A stretch of DNA of 64,000 nucleotides from Oceanospirillaceae bacterium. GTDB taxonomy: Bacteria; Pseudomonadota; Gammaproteobacteria; Pseudomonadales; Oceanobacteraceae. A program made the translations under genes and the position numbers. Under the pieces are notes generated by a model that saw only the letters and a program-made list of their open reading frames with translations, searched no databases and was not told the origin of the DNA. Positions within the stretch are counted from its first letter, which is position 1. Each line of letters starts with the position of its first letter. The stretch lies in contig PBQA01000020.1 in NCBI GenBank assembly GCA_002724925.1, positions 1-64,000 of the forward strand. Direction: 5' to 3'. Positions 15,408-26,600 of this stretch are shown here, one piece after another.

Positions 15408-15712
15408 TACAGATCTCCCATCACTTTGCCCTGAAAACCAAACACTTTACGTGCACCTGTGTACTCCACCAGCTCAACCGTTCGCGTCTGGCCGGGTTCA
15501 ATACGGACAGCCGTACCGGCTGGAATATTCAGCCGAAAACCACGGGCTTTTTCACGATCAAACGTGAGTGCATTATTCACTTCATAAAAATGGTAGTGCG
15601 AGCCAACCTGAATGGGACGGTCACCGGTATTTGCGACTTCGATTTCGATCGTCGCCCGGCCATCATTCAGAGTGATGCTGCCTTCTGCAGCTTTAACTTC
15701 TCCGGGTATCAT
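15407..15712 (-). CDS. ureB: Urease beta subunit
   Basis: This 101-residue small structural subunit of urease starts 'MIPGEVK' and contains '[19 protein letters not shown]', '[23 protein letters not shown]' and 'GFQGKVMG', all hallmarks of UreB. It sits between ureA (32-bp gap) and ureC (overlap) in the operon. Confidence 0.98.
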   Translation of the reverse strand: MIPGEVKAAEGSITLNDGRATIEIEVANTGDRPIQVGSHYHFYEVNNALTFDREKARGFRLNIPAGTAVRIEPGQTRTVELVEYTGARKVFGFQGKVMGDL

Positions 15713-15744
15713 AGTGTGCTCCTGAATTCAGTTAATCTGCAGAA

Positions 15745-16047
15745 TTAAACAATCGGATCGTGAACAGTCACCAGCTTGCTGCCATCCGGAAACGTCGCTT
15801 CGACCTGAACTTCATGAATCATTTCTGGCACCCCTTCCATCACATCATCGCGGGTAAGCAGGGTACGGCCATGCCCCATCAGCTCAGAGACCGTCCGACC
15901 ATCGCGTGCGCCTTCCATAATGGCGGCCGTAATGAAAGCGACGGCTTCTGGGTAATTTAATTTCAGGCCCCGGTCTTTACGGCGTTCGGCCAGAAGCGCT
16001 GCGGTAAAAATCAGCAGCTTGTCTTTTTCTCTTGGTGTCAGTTCCAT
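15745..16047 (-). CDS. ureA: Urease gamma subunit
   Basis: This 100-residue gamma subunit has '[39 protein letters not shown]' type features: helix 1 '[10 protein letters not shown]', 'LNYPEAVA', '[28 protein letters not shown]' and '[20 protein letters not shown]'. It is the first structural gene, 11 bp after ureD. Confidence 0.98.
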   Translation of the reverse strand: MELTPREKDKLLIFTAALLAERRKDRGLKLNYPEAVAFITAAIMEGARDGRTVSELMGHGRTLLTRDDVMEGVPEMIHEVQVEATFPDGSKLVTVHDPIV

Positions 16048-16058
16048 AAATTTGCCCG

Positions 16059-16910
16059 TCAGGTATTCCAGATGCGCGGAATTTCCGCCTCTTTATTTAA
16101 AACTTTCTGGCGTAGCAACTGCCACACCGGAATCATCAGTGATTGCATTTTCTCGGTGCTGACACCCAGAACGCGCAGCACAATAAGGTCATCAAGCAGG
16201 GTCATGCCAGCAGGCAGCGGCTGTACTAACTTCTCCTGAGCAGCGGCCAGTACCTCGCGGCACTCTTCTAACAGAGTTTCATTGCCACCGGTCGCGACAA
16301 ACAGCCCCTGCATCGGGTAATCGCGCAAACCCGCTGCCGCGCTGAGATGCTTAGGGTCCGATACATGGAGATGGTCGGTCAGCAACGGGCGGCCATCGCG
16401 GCGTACCTGAAAGCGGGTTTTTACCTGACCATGCAGAAAGCGCTCCTGATTGACTGGGCGACCAAAACAGCTGATTTCCCACCCCATAAAATGCGCATCG
16501 CCTTCAAGATCGACCTGTGTTTTCGAGGCTACTTTCGATCCTGTGAAGAAAATACTCTCCTGAGGGAACCATTCCAGTGCACACCCTGCACCAACATGGA
16601 GCATTTGTTGTACTTCTGCCATCGGCCCTGCACTGAGATAGAACTTGGTTGCGCCGGGCGTGGTAAACAAACCATGCGCCTGCTGCTGACAGCTCACTTT
16701 GAATGTCAGGCCGTCGCCACCGACGACACCGCCGGGGGGATGCAGCAGGTAAATATGACTGGTATCGCCCTCAGGGTAGAAGGGACGCTGCACACGAAGG
16801 GGGCCACGATGGGTCAGGCCTGCCATCACGGTTTTGCTGCCGCGTTTTTCGAGGCGCATATCCATCTCGGCTTGCCAGCCCGGACGCGCGTTTTTCACTG
16901 CCTGCAACAT
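16059..16910 (-). CDS. ureD: Urease accessory protein UreD
   Basis: UreD binds apo-urease first and recruits UreF/UreG for nickel loading. I place the start at the ATG 16908-16910 ('[16 protein letters not shown]'), giving 283 residues, because family members start close before 'W.A.L.L....R.G.T.....[14 protein letters not shown]'. The frame runs upstream to a GTG at 17034-17036, but those 42 residues are Cys/aromatic-rich and not UreD-like. Motifs present are '[16 protein letters not shown]', '[14 protein letters not shown]', 'TPGATKFY' and '[10 protein letters not shown]'. It heads the urease operon, 134 bp after the TlpA-like gene. Confidence 0.92.
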   Translation of the reverse strand: MLQAVKNARPGWQAEMDMRLEKRGSKTVMAGLTHRGPLRVQRPFYPEGDTSHIYLLHPPGGVVGGDGLTFKVSCQQQAHGLFTTPGATKFYLSAGPMAEVQQMLHVGAGCALEWFPQESIFFTGSKVASKTQVDLEGDAHFMGWEISCFGRPVNQERFLHGQVKTRFQVRRDGRPLLTDHLHVSDPKHLSAAAGLRDYPMQGLFVATGGNETLLEECREVLAAAQEKLVQPLPAGMTLLDDLIVLRVLGVSTEKMQSLMIPVWQLLRQKVLNKEAEIPRIWNT

Positions 16911-17044
16911 GAGGTAAATGCTGTATCCACTAATGTATTCATTTTCTTGTGCACAAATAGAGCAAGATACAGGCCAGTTGCACCAAAAAGAGAAGTAATG
17001 CGGCATCCGCTCTGAAGCGAGGACGTTCCTGACCACAGGGCGGA

Positions 17045-17884
17045 CTAATTCAACAGATCTGAGGATGACTCCGAAGAGAGTAGCCTGGAGAGCGTGGCAG
17101 CCGACATAACTCCTGTGTGCCCTGTGAGGAGTTCACCATCGAGACCAAAGACAAGCGTAACCGGAACCGCGGTTTGCCCCAGCCAACGCCCCATCTTTGC
17201 GTCAGGGTCCAGCCAGACATTATCAAATTGATACTCCTCAGCCTCGAGAAAGCGGACGACGTCAGCCCGGCTCTCTCCCTGGTTGAGCATAACAAAGCGC
17301 ACATGCGGGTAGGTTTGCTGGGCTTGTTCAAACACTGGCATTTCGGCCCTACACGTCGGACACCAGGTCGCCCAAAGATTCACAACCGTGATATTGGCAA
17401 GATCAGACCTGAGCGGCAATGACTTCCCCGTCAGATCGTTGAAGCTGAATTGCGGCCATACCTCGGGCGTATCATGGGTATATTTAAACACGCTGAAACC
17501 CGTGCCCACCCATAGCAGGGCAATCGTTACCATTATTATCAGTGGTTTACGCACAGCCCCCTCTCTCAACAGCATATGCCCGAGACCAAGAGCCATAACA
17601 GCTAAAAATGCGACAGGTTCAAACCCTCTGTCCCGAATATCAACCATAGCGAAAGCCGGCGTTTCTGCAGCAAAGTACTGGTCGCGAAATTGCACCACAA
17701 ATACCATGCGTGATATCACCAGAGCCACAAACACTCGTGAGAGAATCCGGTCGACTAACCCGGGAACGCCAGAAGGCAGAATTCGATTCACGATGGCAAT
17801 CAGCAGCAAAGCGCTGAGTCCAAAAAAAGGAATCAAAGGAAAGCTGACACCAAAGATCGAAAGACTATTCAAGTTACTGCTCAA
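17045..17884 (-). CDS. TlpA-like thioredoxin with N-terminal multi-pass membrane domain
   Basis: The 279-residue protein has hydrophobic helices at ~12-33, ~47-66, ~90-106 and ~114-134, arranged somewhat like an Lgt-type N-terminus. A periplasmic thioredoxin fold follows (~145-275) with the redox motif W-C175-P-T-C178 in 'NLWATWCPTCRAEMP' and the cis-Pro region 'GQTAVPVTLVFGLDGELLTGHTG'. Such TlpA/ResA-like proteins reduce periplasmic disulfides, often for cytochrome or oxidase assembly. The substrate is not evident from the context. It lies just upstream of ureD and may be cotranscribed. Confidence 0.85.
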   Translation of the reverse strand: MSSNLNSLSIFGVSFPLIPFFGLSALLLIAIVNRILPSGVPGLVDRILSRVFVALVISRMVFVVQFRDQYFAAETPAFAMVDIRDRGFEPVAFLAVMALGLGHMLLREGAVRKPLIIMVTIALLWVGTGFSVFKYTHDTPEVWPQFSFNDLTGKSLPLRSDLANITVVNLWATWCPTCRAEMPVFEQAQQTYPHVRFVMLNQGESRADVVRFLEAEEYQFDNVWLDPDAKMGRWLGQTAVPVTLVFGLDGELLTGHTGVMSAATLSRLLSSESSSDLLN

Positions 17885-17899
17885 CAGTGCCTGTATTGG

Positions 17900-18178
17900 T
17901 CAGCGATGCTTGTACTGAGTCGGGCAGTAGGCCCGATCAATACCTGCTGGCCGCAAAGCAAGGTGCTTAGTGGCCCGGCCACTTACTCGCTTACGCCACA
18001 TACGGAATGACGACGGTTTCATCTCTCTGCGCATCAAGGCGATAACGTCTTTTTCAGGCAGCCCATAGAGTGTTTCGATGGCCTCAAAGGGCGTGCGATC
18101 TTCCCATGCCATCTCAATGATCCGGGAAATATCGGCATCAGTAAAAAGGTTGGAGTCCGGAGAGTATTGGCTGCCCAT
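17900..18178 (-). CDS. DUF2805 / TIGR03643 family protein
   Basis: This 92-residue basic protein has the family core 'RIIEMAWEDRTPFEAIETLYGLPEKDVIALMRREMKPSSFRMWRKRVSGRATKH', which looks like a helix-turn-helix plus an Arg/Lys-rich tail and so may bind nucleic acid. The function is uncharacterised as far as I know. The gene is separated by 15 bp from the downstream TlpA-like gene. The C-terminal ~20 residues are variable. Confidence 0.85.
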   Translation of the reverse strand: MGSQYSPDSNLFTDADISRIIEMAWEDRTPFEAIETLYGLPEKDVIALMRREMKPSSFRMWRKRVSGRATKHLALRPAGIDRAYCPTQYKHR

Positions 18179-18324
18179 ATATTGCCCATCACAAACAGAT
18201 AGTTAGCTTTCTTGAATGTAATTAGTGTAACCGACCTGAGGGGACCACCGCACACCTCTTGGTTATAGATATGTAAAACTGACACGGGCATGAACTTTTT
18301 TCACTACCGGCTTATCATGTGCTG

Positions 18325-19098
18325 ATGCCCAGACACTCAAAACTTTACCGGCACGGCCCGGTGCATCGCTCTGAAGACGAGTACGTTTCATTCCGTGAAG
18401 TCAGGGAGCGCTTTGGTTTTTATGGCGTCAGAACCGGACGCTGGGTGACGCGTACCGAGCAGGAGGCTGCAGCGGTAAATTTTTACGACGCTCTGTGTGA
18501 TCTGATGTGCATCCTGGGTGTACCGGAAACCGTGATTTCGTTGCGCGGAACGCTGGCCCTGCACTACGGCACCGGAGGACGCCCCGGAGTCGCGGCGCAC
18601 TACAGCCCGCAGGAGAAGGTCTTCGCCCTTGCTAAGAACGCCGGCCCCGGTAGCATCGCTCATGAGTGGTTTCATGCCTTTGATCATTACATTGGCCAAC
18701 AGGCTTTTTCTGGCCTTCCCCCACATGCATTTGCCTCAAGCGCCTGGCTGGCCCAGCAGGCAACGCCGGTGCCGCACCGTCTGAACGACGCGCTGTTTGA
18801 CTGTTTCCGAAGCGTTATGCTGGATGACTCCGGGGATTCACCCAGCCAACAGTTTCAGGCATCCGCAGAGGCCGACCGGCACTTCGGTACGCTCTACTAC
18901 TCCCAACCCGAAGAAATGTGCGCACGGGCATTTGAAGCCTTCATTCAGGATGCGTCGATCAAGAATAGTTTCTTAGTGAAAGGCACATTGAAGTCAGACG
19001 AAGCGAAACTTGGCCTCTACCCACAGGGTCATCAGAGACAAGCCACCAATCACGCTTTTGCTTGTTATTTTTCGGTTTTGGGGGCTGCACTGAGGTAA
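18325..19098 (+). CDS. CLCA_X-like protein with HExxH putative metalloprotease motif
   Basis: The protein has 257 residues from the ATG at 18325; a GTG two codons earlier is also possible. It contains 'EAAAVNFYDALCDLMCILGVPETVISLRGTLALHYGTGGR..AAHYSPQEKVFALAKNAGPGSIAHEWFHAFDHY', i.e. H113-E-x-x-H117 with D120-H121 close by, a zinc-binding layout. I recall this as the CLCA_X family of marine gammaproteobacteria, related to polyvalent-protein domains of phage and plasmid origin. There is no signal peptide, so it would be cytosolic. It stands alone on the plus strand, divergent from the DUF2805 gene. Confidence 0.75.
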   Translation: MPRHSKLYRHGPVHRSEDEYVSFREVRERFGFYGVRTGRWVTRTEQEAAAVNFYDALCDLMCILGVPETVISLRGTLALHYGTGGRPGVAAHYSPQEKVFALAKNAGPGSIAHEWFHAFDHYIGQQAFSGLPPHAFASSAWLAQQATPVPHRLNDALFDCFRSVMLDDSGDSPSQQFQASAEADRHFGTLYYSQPEEMCARAFEAFIQDASIKNSFLVKGTLKSDEAKLGLYPQGHQRQATNHAFACYFSVLGAALR

Positions 19099-19152
19099 CA
19101 TCAGAAGATAAAAATAAGGTACTTCGATTTTGTATTCAGACATAGGCAATAT

Positions 19153-19890
19153 ATGAGCACTCCCACCAGGGGCGGGCCGCGCTGGCTTTATGTCTCTGGC
19201 GTTACCCTATTGGTAGCCATCGCTGCCGGTGGTTACGCCGCATTTTGGGTATGGAGCAATGTCTCAGCGCATATCCCACTGCATGATCAACAGGCACGCA
19301 TTAACATCGCGCACAGTTTCCCTGTCACTGTCGATATTCTTGACCCATTACAGGTCGATATTGATACGGTGATTGCGTCGAGCGTGCCCATTGATCAGAC
19401 ACTGACCATACCACTGCGTGAAGTACTGGACGTGTCTGTCGACTTTAAAGGCGCAGTGCCCGTTAAGATGAACATTCCGGTGCGCGAGACCATTCATATT
19501 GACCAGATGATTCCGGTAGATGGAGAAGTCAGCGTTAAAATATTGGGCTTTTGGGTAGACGTACCTCTGAACGGCGAACTGCCAGTAAAGACCGACATCC
19601 CCGTAAACCTCAATATTCCTGTTGATCGCTCAATTGATCTGTCGTTCAGTACCCCAGCCAAGGTTAACGTTAACGATGATATCACTGTGTCGCTCAACAC
19701 ATTGATTACCTCAGACATCCCGATTCAGGCGGAGCTATCTGTGCCGGTGCTCAACTCTCTGAATGCCAATGTCACGCTCGTCGAGCAGACCGACATCGCG
19801 ATTACAGAGATGAACCTGGGGCTGCCGCTAAAAGACCTGCGTTTCAGTACCACACTGACCGATGAAGAACCAAAAGAAGGGACGCCGTGA
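19153..19890 (+). CDS. Single-pass protein with I-P-V beta repeats, member A
   Basis: The 245 residues comprise a short basic N-terminus, one membrane helix (~11-33), then ~200 residues of alternating hydrophobic/charged strands punctuated by 'IPV', 'VPV' or 'LPV' every 8-20 residues ('VPVKMNIPVRETIHIDQMIPVDGEV', 'ELPVKTDIPVNLNIPVDRSIDL'). This suggests a repetitive all-beta periplasmic domain. I do not know the family. It overlaps member B by 4 bp and shares its architecture, so the two are cotranscribed paralogues. Confidence 0.75.
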   Translation: MSTPTRGGPRWLYVSGVTLLVAIAAGGYAAFWVWSNVSAHIPLHDQQARINIAHSFPVTVDILDPLQVDIDTVIASSVPIDQTLTIPLREVLDVSVDFKGAVPVKMNIPVRETIHIDQMIPVDGEVSVKILGFWVDVPLNGELPVKTDIPVNLNIPVDRSIDLSFSTPAKVNVNDDITVSLNTLITSDIPIQAELSVPVLNSLNANVTLVEQTDIAITEMNLGLPLKDLRFSTTLTDEEPKEGTP

Positions 19891-20606
19891 TTGCATTAAG
19901 GCGAGTGATTATCGGTGGCTGGCTGGCCCTGTTGCTTTGTCTTATCGGCGGCGCGATCGGCTTTGCGCTGTATTCCAGGCTCGTTATTGGGGTATCAATT
20001 GAGCGGCAGTTGAGTTTTATCCAACTGGGTCAGGCGTTCGCTATAGAGAGCGAAACCACGAATGTGGCTGATTTCAGATTTTCCGGTAACGTCCCGGTTG
20101 AACTACCGCTGAAGGCGGTTGAGCTACCCCTCGCTATTAAGGGTACATACACAGCCGACATCGACATTGATACGCAGATACCGATTGATATTGAGGCGCA
20201 ATTTAACGAAAAAATTCTGATCGAAACCAACCTGGATGTCATTTCTGATATCGAGTTAGTGAACCGTTGGCTGCCAAAACTGCCGGTCAGGGGCATTATT
20301 CCGATTCGATTTGAATTACCGGTGTCTTTTTCAATGCCGGTCAAAACAAAAATGCCGTTCAGGTATAGCGGTCCCGTGACCTTCTCAATGGATCAGACCA
20401 TCACACCGGAAACCGACCATGTCATCTCGACGAGTATGCAACTTGATCACCAGACAAGGGCTCCCATTAAGAATCGTTTCCGAGCAAGTGTCGATGGAGA
20501 ACAAGCACAAATACCCATTTCTTTTGATGACGTCACCGTGCAGATACCTTTAAGTACAATTCGATATCAAGAGTCTGGGGCGCAAAAAAAAGCGCCCTCA
20601 GAATAA
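19887..20606 (+). CDS. Single-pass protein with I-P-V beta repeats, member B
   Basis: This 239-residue protein starts at GTG (19887-19889), overlapping the stop of member A, with one membrane helix (~9-31) and the same repetitive beta pattern ('VPVELPLKAVELPLAIKGTYTADIDIDTQIPIDIEAQ', 'GIIPIRFELPVSFSMPVKTKMPF'). The pair may form a membrane-tethered periplasmic assembly. A terminator stem starts inside its last codons. Confidence 0.75.
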   Translation: MIALRRVIIGGWLALLLCLIGGAIGFALYSRLVIGVSIERQLSFIQLGQAFAIESETTNVADFRFSGNVPVELPLKAVELPLAIKGTYTADIDIDTQIPIDIEAQFNEKILIETNLDVISDIELVNRWLPKLPVRGIIPIRFELPVSFSMPVKTKMPFRYSGPVTFSMDQTITPETDHVISTSMQLDHQTRAPIKNRFRASVDGEQAQIPISFDDVTVQIPLSTIRYQESGAQKKAPSE

Positions 20607-20618
20607 CTCTGAGGGCGC
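20592..20618. terminator. Bidirectional terminator between convergent genes
   Basis: GCGCCCTCAGA (20592-20602) pairs with TCTGAGGGCGC (20608-20618) around ATAAC. An A-run lies on the left and TTTATT on the right, so it can serve the I-P-V pair and the giant gene on the other strand. Confidence 0.85.
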
Positions 20619-20647
20619 GTTTATTACGGCTTCCGTAACGGCTTTAT

Positions 20648-23600
20648 TTAAAAGTTATGACGGTAACCAACACTATAAAAATGCGCGTCTTCCGCATATG
20701 ACGTGAACATAAACTCGACCGCATCGTTGGTATTAACGGTGTAGTCCACACCCACTGCAAACGTAAGAACATCCGTCGACTTCTTATCGAGGTTCAACCC
20801 CTTTGCTCCGTCATAGAACAAACGGTTCATACCGAGCTTGAACTGACCGCGCAGCTTGCCGTAACTCACCACTTCTGGACGATACTGCAGGTTCAAGGCC
20901 AGGCTGCTGTAATCGACCCAGCCCGTATTGACACCTGCCTTACCCAACAGCCCATAGGACGCCTCAACCGCCAACTCATCCGAAACACTGTACCCCAGGC
21001 CCAGTACAAAGCCCGCGCTGTTTTCGTCTGTCAGCTCTACCGTATCCGCCAGCTCCGTATCAAATTTCGATAACCCCGCCGACGTGGCAAAACTGAAGTT
21101 TGAGTCCTGCTTCGTTTCACCCATCGCCTGATCACCGGCTGCCTGAGAGTGCCCGGTCAGGATAGCCAGTGGCATAGCTACCAGCAATCGGGTACGGCGG
21201 CGCATCAGGACAAGCGCACCACCCAGCAACATAAGAATAGCCAGACTCATGCTGCCTTTCCCCGCCACTTTCACATCTGTTTCGGTATTCACAGAAGGAT
21301 CGACATCATCGGGGACGCCATCCCCATCAAGGTCGCCCTCAGTAGCGCCCGGAGCCAGATCGACTGGCAGTGCAATTTCATCGTCGATATCGTCGCGGAT
21401 GCCGTCATTGTCGGCGTCATCATCGAGATAGTCGACCAGACCATCGCCATCGAGATCCGGCAATTCACGGTCATCCCGTACACCGTTACCGTTATCGTCC
21501 GTACCAAAGGTCTCGCCGTTGATTTCAGCGTCAAAGCCATCATCAATGCCGTCACCGTCCGCATCTTCACCGGTGAAGAATTCTGCAAGTTCAGCGTTTT
21601 CTTCAATGTCGGAGATATTGTCGTTATCGTCATCCGGATCGAGGTGGTTCGGGATACCGTCACCATCGAAGTCACGGGCAGAACCAAAGGCTCCGATCGC
21701 GTTATCAACAACATCCATCAGGCCGTCCTGATCAACGTCGGTACTGCTGTCGAGCTGACCGTCTCCGTCCTGATCCAACGCTCCAACCACGGTGCCCGAG
21801 AACGCGTCAGACAGGCTCAGATCGGTATCTGTGCCATTGCTCATGAGCTGCAGGAAGTCTGGACGAGCATCTGAATCGGCATCGGTATCTGGCAGATCAG
21901 TAGCATCATCAATCAGCGCAGTACCATCATCCACCAGCGCATCATCATTGTTGTCGCTGAGGCCCGCTTCGATAACGTCGGCAATGCCGTCGTTATCAGC
22001 GTCGATATCTTGCGAGTTAATCAGGCCATCGCCATCCGTATCAACCTCGGCTTCTTTGGTCGTGGCAATCGGAGCCAATGCAACCGGAGAAACGACGGCG
22101 GCACCGACCGTACCTGTGCCCGTACCTGAGCCCGTCACGGGCGCAGTAACAGGAGTGGCAGGCGCGAAGTAAGCGATCAGTTCTGCCAGCGTATCGAACT
22201 CGTCGATGACGCCATCCAGATTGTCATCGGTCAGACCTTTAAGCTCTGGGTAGCCATCACCGTCTACATCGAAGTCGAACAGATTCACGATGCCATCTGC
22301 GTCATCGTCAGTCATGTCGGCCAATGCATCGATCTCAAGGTTGTCACGAATACCGTCGTTGTCGGCATCGACATCATCTCTGTCATCGGTGCCGTCACCG
22401 TCGGTATCGGTACGACCGTCGTCCTCGACAAGATTCGGCAGACCATCTTCGTCATCGTCCTGACCTTCCATAATGGTATCGACCAGAGACTCCAGCTCAC
22501 TGAGTTCATCGATGTCGGTGATCGCAGCCTGCTGACTGACCGCACGGTTCAGAATCGACATAATGCGGTTCAGTTCATCATCACTCGGACCACTCAGACC
22601 GACATTTCGGTAGTCATCGAACGATGCCGGCGTTGATGGCGAGCCGACACTGTCTCCGATATTGTTCCAGGCGTTCTGCTCGATGCTGATAATCACGCCA
22701 GTCAGCGCAGAGGTAACGTCTTCGGCATAGCCTGCATCGTCGGTGTATACCGCGTTAACGCTCAACTGATTACCCACATCACTGGCTTGCAGCGTGTAAG
22801 TCTCTGCGTTACCGACACTTGCGGTGCCGGATATCCAGTCATAAGTCACGCTACCACTGACACCGTCGCTATCGGAGAGCTGAGCGGCCAGAGTCTGGCC
22901 TTCAATCTCATCACCGCTAATCGCAATCGTCGGTACGTTATTGGTATCTACCGACACGGACGCAGAGGCTTCGTTGCCGTTGGTTGCGGCGTCTTCAGCG
23001 ACATCGGCAGCGATACTGATATCCACCGGAGAACCGACGACATCTGGCGTGACTTTCGCCGTGTACGTCGTACCGGAACCGGTAAACTCACTCAGGCTGC
23101 CGCCCGTGGCAGTAATCTCCGTTACCACAAACCCGGTGACATCTTCACTGAAGGTCACTGTGATATCGAACGGATCAGGTGACGCTGCCGGTGCCGTGAT
23201 GGTGACCGTAGGTCGTGTGGTATCGACGGTAAAGGCATCAGACGTAGCCGGTGCCGCACTGGCGTTACCTGCGTCATCCTCTGCCGTACCGGCAGCAATA
23301 TCGATCGCCAGCGTGCCATCACCCGTAAAGTCACTCAGAGTGACGGTTCTGGCTACAGGCCCGCTTCCAGACACCTCAATCGTGCCTGCAGCGGCATCGC
23401 CTGTGGCGGTGACAGCAACGTCATCCGGGCTCAGGCTGATGCTGTCAGCGTCCGTGTACTGGACCACGTAAGTAATCGCAGTGCTGGAGGTCAGTGTCGC
23501 TGATGGCGCCTGAATATTTACCGCAGGGGCCGTGTTATCGACGGTGTAGGTTTCATCCGTCGCGGGCTCCGTCGCGGGCAGAGCGTTGCCTGCCAGGTCC

Positions 23601-26600
23601 GTGGCAGTCACCCCGGCTGCGAGGTTCAGCCCGACCGTGCCATCGAGTGCTGCAAGATCACCACCGCTGGCGGTTACCTGATACAAGCTGTCGGAGATCT
23701 GTGCAACAGCAATCGCTGCAGTTGTACCGGCGAGTGAGAAGTCATCTGCTCCAACACCGGAGACTGCTTCACTGAGCTGTACCCGCCAGGTGAGAGTGTC
23801 ACTGGCGGTGGTCTCGGCCAGCGGATTATAGCGGCTGATCGATTGCACTACCGGTGCTGTGGTGTCCACGCGATTAGCTGACGTATCAGGCACGCTCGTG
23901 ATCGTCAGATCCAGCGCGTTGCCTGCGGCATCAGTCATATTTCCGCCGTTGAGGCTGATCGCTCCGATAGCAAAACCGTCACTGTCGTTATCTCCGGGCT
24001 GCACCGTGTATGCGAATACGATGCGGTCAGAGCCAGAGCCAGCTGTGTAGAGCGCAGCGACGCTTGATCCACCAATATCCAAAGCAATGGACGGCGCTCC
24101 GCTAATGGTGACTGCTTCGCTGGCAACTGCCGTAATAGTGATTGTTTCACCTGCCATGGCGTAAGATGGCGCGGTGACCTCTACCGCACTGATCGAAGGC
24201 GGTATGGCATCGACTGTCATCGCTGAGGTATCTGCGGTTGGCAGGCTGCTCAGATCCGCAGTATTTCCAGCGGCATCGGTAATAACACCGCCATTGGCTT
24301 CAATGCCCGTCACCCTGAGACCGTCGGCATCGAGGTCTCCCGCCAGAGCGGTGTAGGTGAAGCTCATATTGGCTGCGACAGGTGCCGACGCCATTGCGTA
24401 GCGCGTGGTGCCGCCAATATCCAGAACAAGACGCGGCGTGCCTCCTGCACTGTTGAGGCTGACATTTTCACTGAACGTGACAGTGAACGTATGCGCATTA
24501 CCTTCCGTAATCGTGCCTGACGAATTTGCCGTCAGAGCCGTCACTGTCGGTACAACCGCATCAACCTGTACAGCGGATGAATCGGCAACGCCATTCAGCG
24601 TGGTGACCATCGCATTACCTGCAGAGTCCAGCGCATTGGCACCTTTCAGGTCCAGGCCCACCACAGAAATACCATCGGTATCGAGGTCGCCCGTCACCAG
24701 GGTGTAGCTGAACGTGAGGCTGGCAGTGCCGCTGCCTGCCGTCAGTGCCGCTTCACGTGTGACCCCGCCGATATCAAGGGTCAGTACCGGCGTTCCCGCC
24801 GATACAGTGACCGCTTCAGAGAGAGTCATCGTAAAGTTCAGGGTGTCACCACCAACATACGTTGCCGCCGCTGGTACCGAGACAGACTGAACCTCTGGCG
24901 CGATCGCATCGACCAGTACCGCAGAAGTATCAGCAACATTATTCAACGTCAGGTTAAGTGTATTGCCTGACGCATCGGTCAGTGCACCACCGTTGAGGGC
25001 CAGTGCCCCGACGCTGACACCGTCCGCATCAGAATCGCCGCTCTGCACTGTGTAGGTGAAGGTCATCGCATTACCGCTGACACCGCTCAGAGCTGCCGAG
25101 CGCGCCGCTGAGCCCACAGTGATCGCCAGCGATGGCGTACCGCCTGTGGTATCTGCCGTCATCGGTTCGTCGGCATTCACAATGAAGGCCAGAGTCTGGC
25201 CCGACACATAGGTAGCAGCAGCCGGAACTCCGACACTGCTGACCACAGGCGCCAGACTGTCTACCAGCACACCCGACGTTGGAGCAACCGCATTCAGAGT
25301 CAGATCCAGAGGGTTGCCAGCGGCATCGGCCAAAGAGCCACCCGCAAGGTTGAGCGCATCCACGCTGATACCATCCGTGTCGAGCAGCCCCGCAGGTACA
25401 GTTGCGCTGAAGGTCAGGGCTGAGGTGCCATCACCACCTGAGTAAACCGCACTGAGCGCGCTGGAGCCGACAGTCAAAGTCAGTTCTGGCGTTCCGGCAA
25501 CGGTCACGTCTTCGCTGGTATTTACCGTAAAGATCAGTGACTCCCCTTCGCCATACGTCGCATCTGCAGGAACATCGACGCTGCTGACTTCTGGGGCCAG
25601 GGCGTCAACAATTACGCCTGAGGTGTCCGGCGCAGTGAAACTGAGGTTCGCCGGGTTGCTGGCACTGTCTCGGATACTTCCACCGTTCAGGTTCAGCGAT
25701 CCGATGGCAATACCATCAGAATCGTTATCGCCCGTCTGGACTGTGTATACGAAGACAGCAGTGCTGGCCGAACTCTCCGCCGCCACATAAGCTGCATCGC
25801 GTGGCGCACTACCGACCGTCAGAGAAATCGCCGGTGTTCCACCGGCAGTATTGATTACCAGGTCTTCACTGAACGTCAGACTAACCCGCAGTTCATCACC
25901 TGTAGAGTACGAACCATCCGCCGGAGCTTGCACAGCTGCAATGGTCGGAGCCACCGCGTCGACAATAACGCCAGATGTATCAGCAACGCCATTGAGCGTT
26001 GTCACCAGCAAGTTACCTGAAACATCGACGACCGAAGCGCCCTTGAGGTCAATACTGGAAACAGTAATACCATCGGTATCCAGATCACCTGTGGCAACGG
26101 TATAGCTGAATGTCAGGTCTGATGAACCACTGCCAGAGACAAGCGCAGCTTCTCGCGCTACTCCTCCAACCATAAGGCTCAGTACTGGCATCCCGCCCGA
26201 TACCGTCACTGCCTCAGACAGGCTGACCGTAAAGTTCAGCGTATCAGCGGCAATATAACTGGCAGCTGCGGGGATGCTGACCGATTGCACTTCAGGTGCG
26301 ACCGCATCGACCAACACCCCACTGGTGTCTACGGTTCCCAGAGCCAGATTGAGGTCGTTATCTGCAGAATCCTGCAACGAAGCACCGTTAGCAACCAGAG
26401 AACCTGTGGTAATACCATCTGTATCCAGGTCACCTGCTGCGATGATATAGGTAAAGGTCATATCGGCGCCGGAGGTACTTGCCAGCGTCGCCTGGCGTGC
26501 CGCCGAGCCAACGACCAGTTCAAGGTAGGGGGTGCCTCCCGAAATGGTCAGCGCTTCCGACGCAGTGACAGTAAAGGTCAATACATCGCCCACGATGTAG

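Noticed and set aside
16911-17036. 42-residue N-terminal extension of ureD from a GTG
   Set aside because: The extension is Cys/aromatic-rich, unlike UreD, and the family starts near the ATG at 16910.
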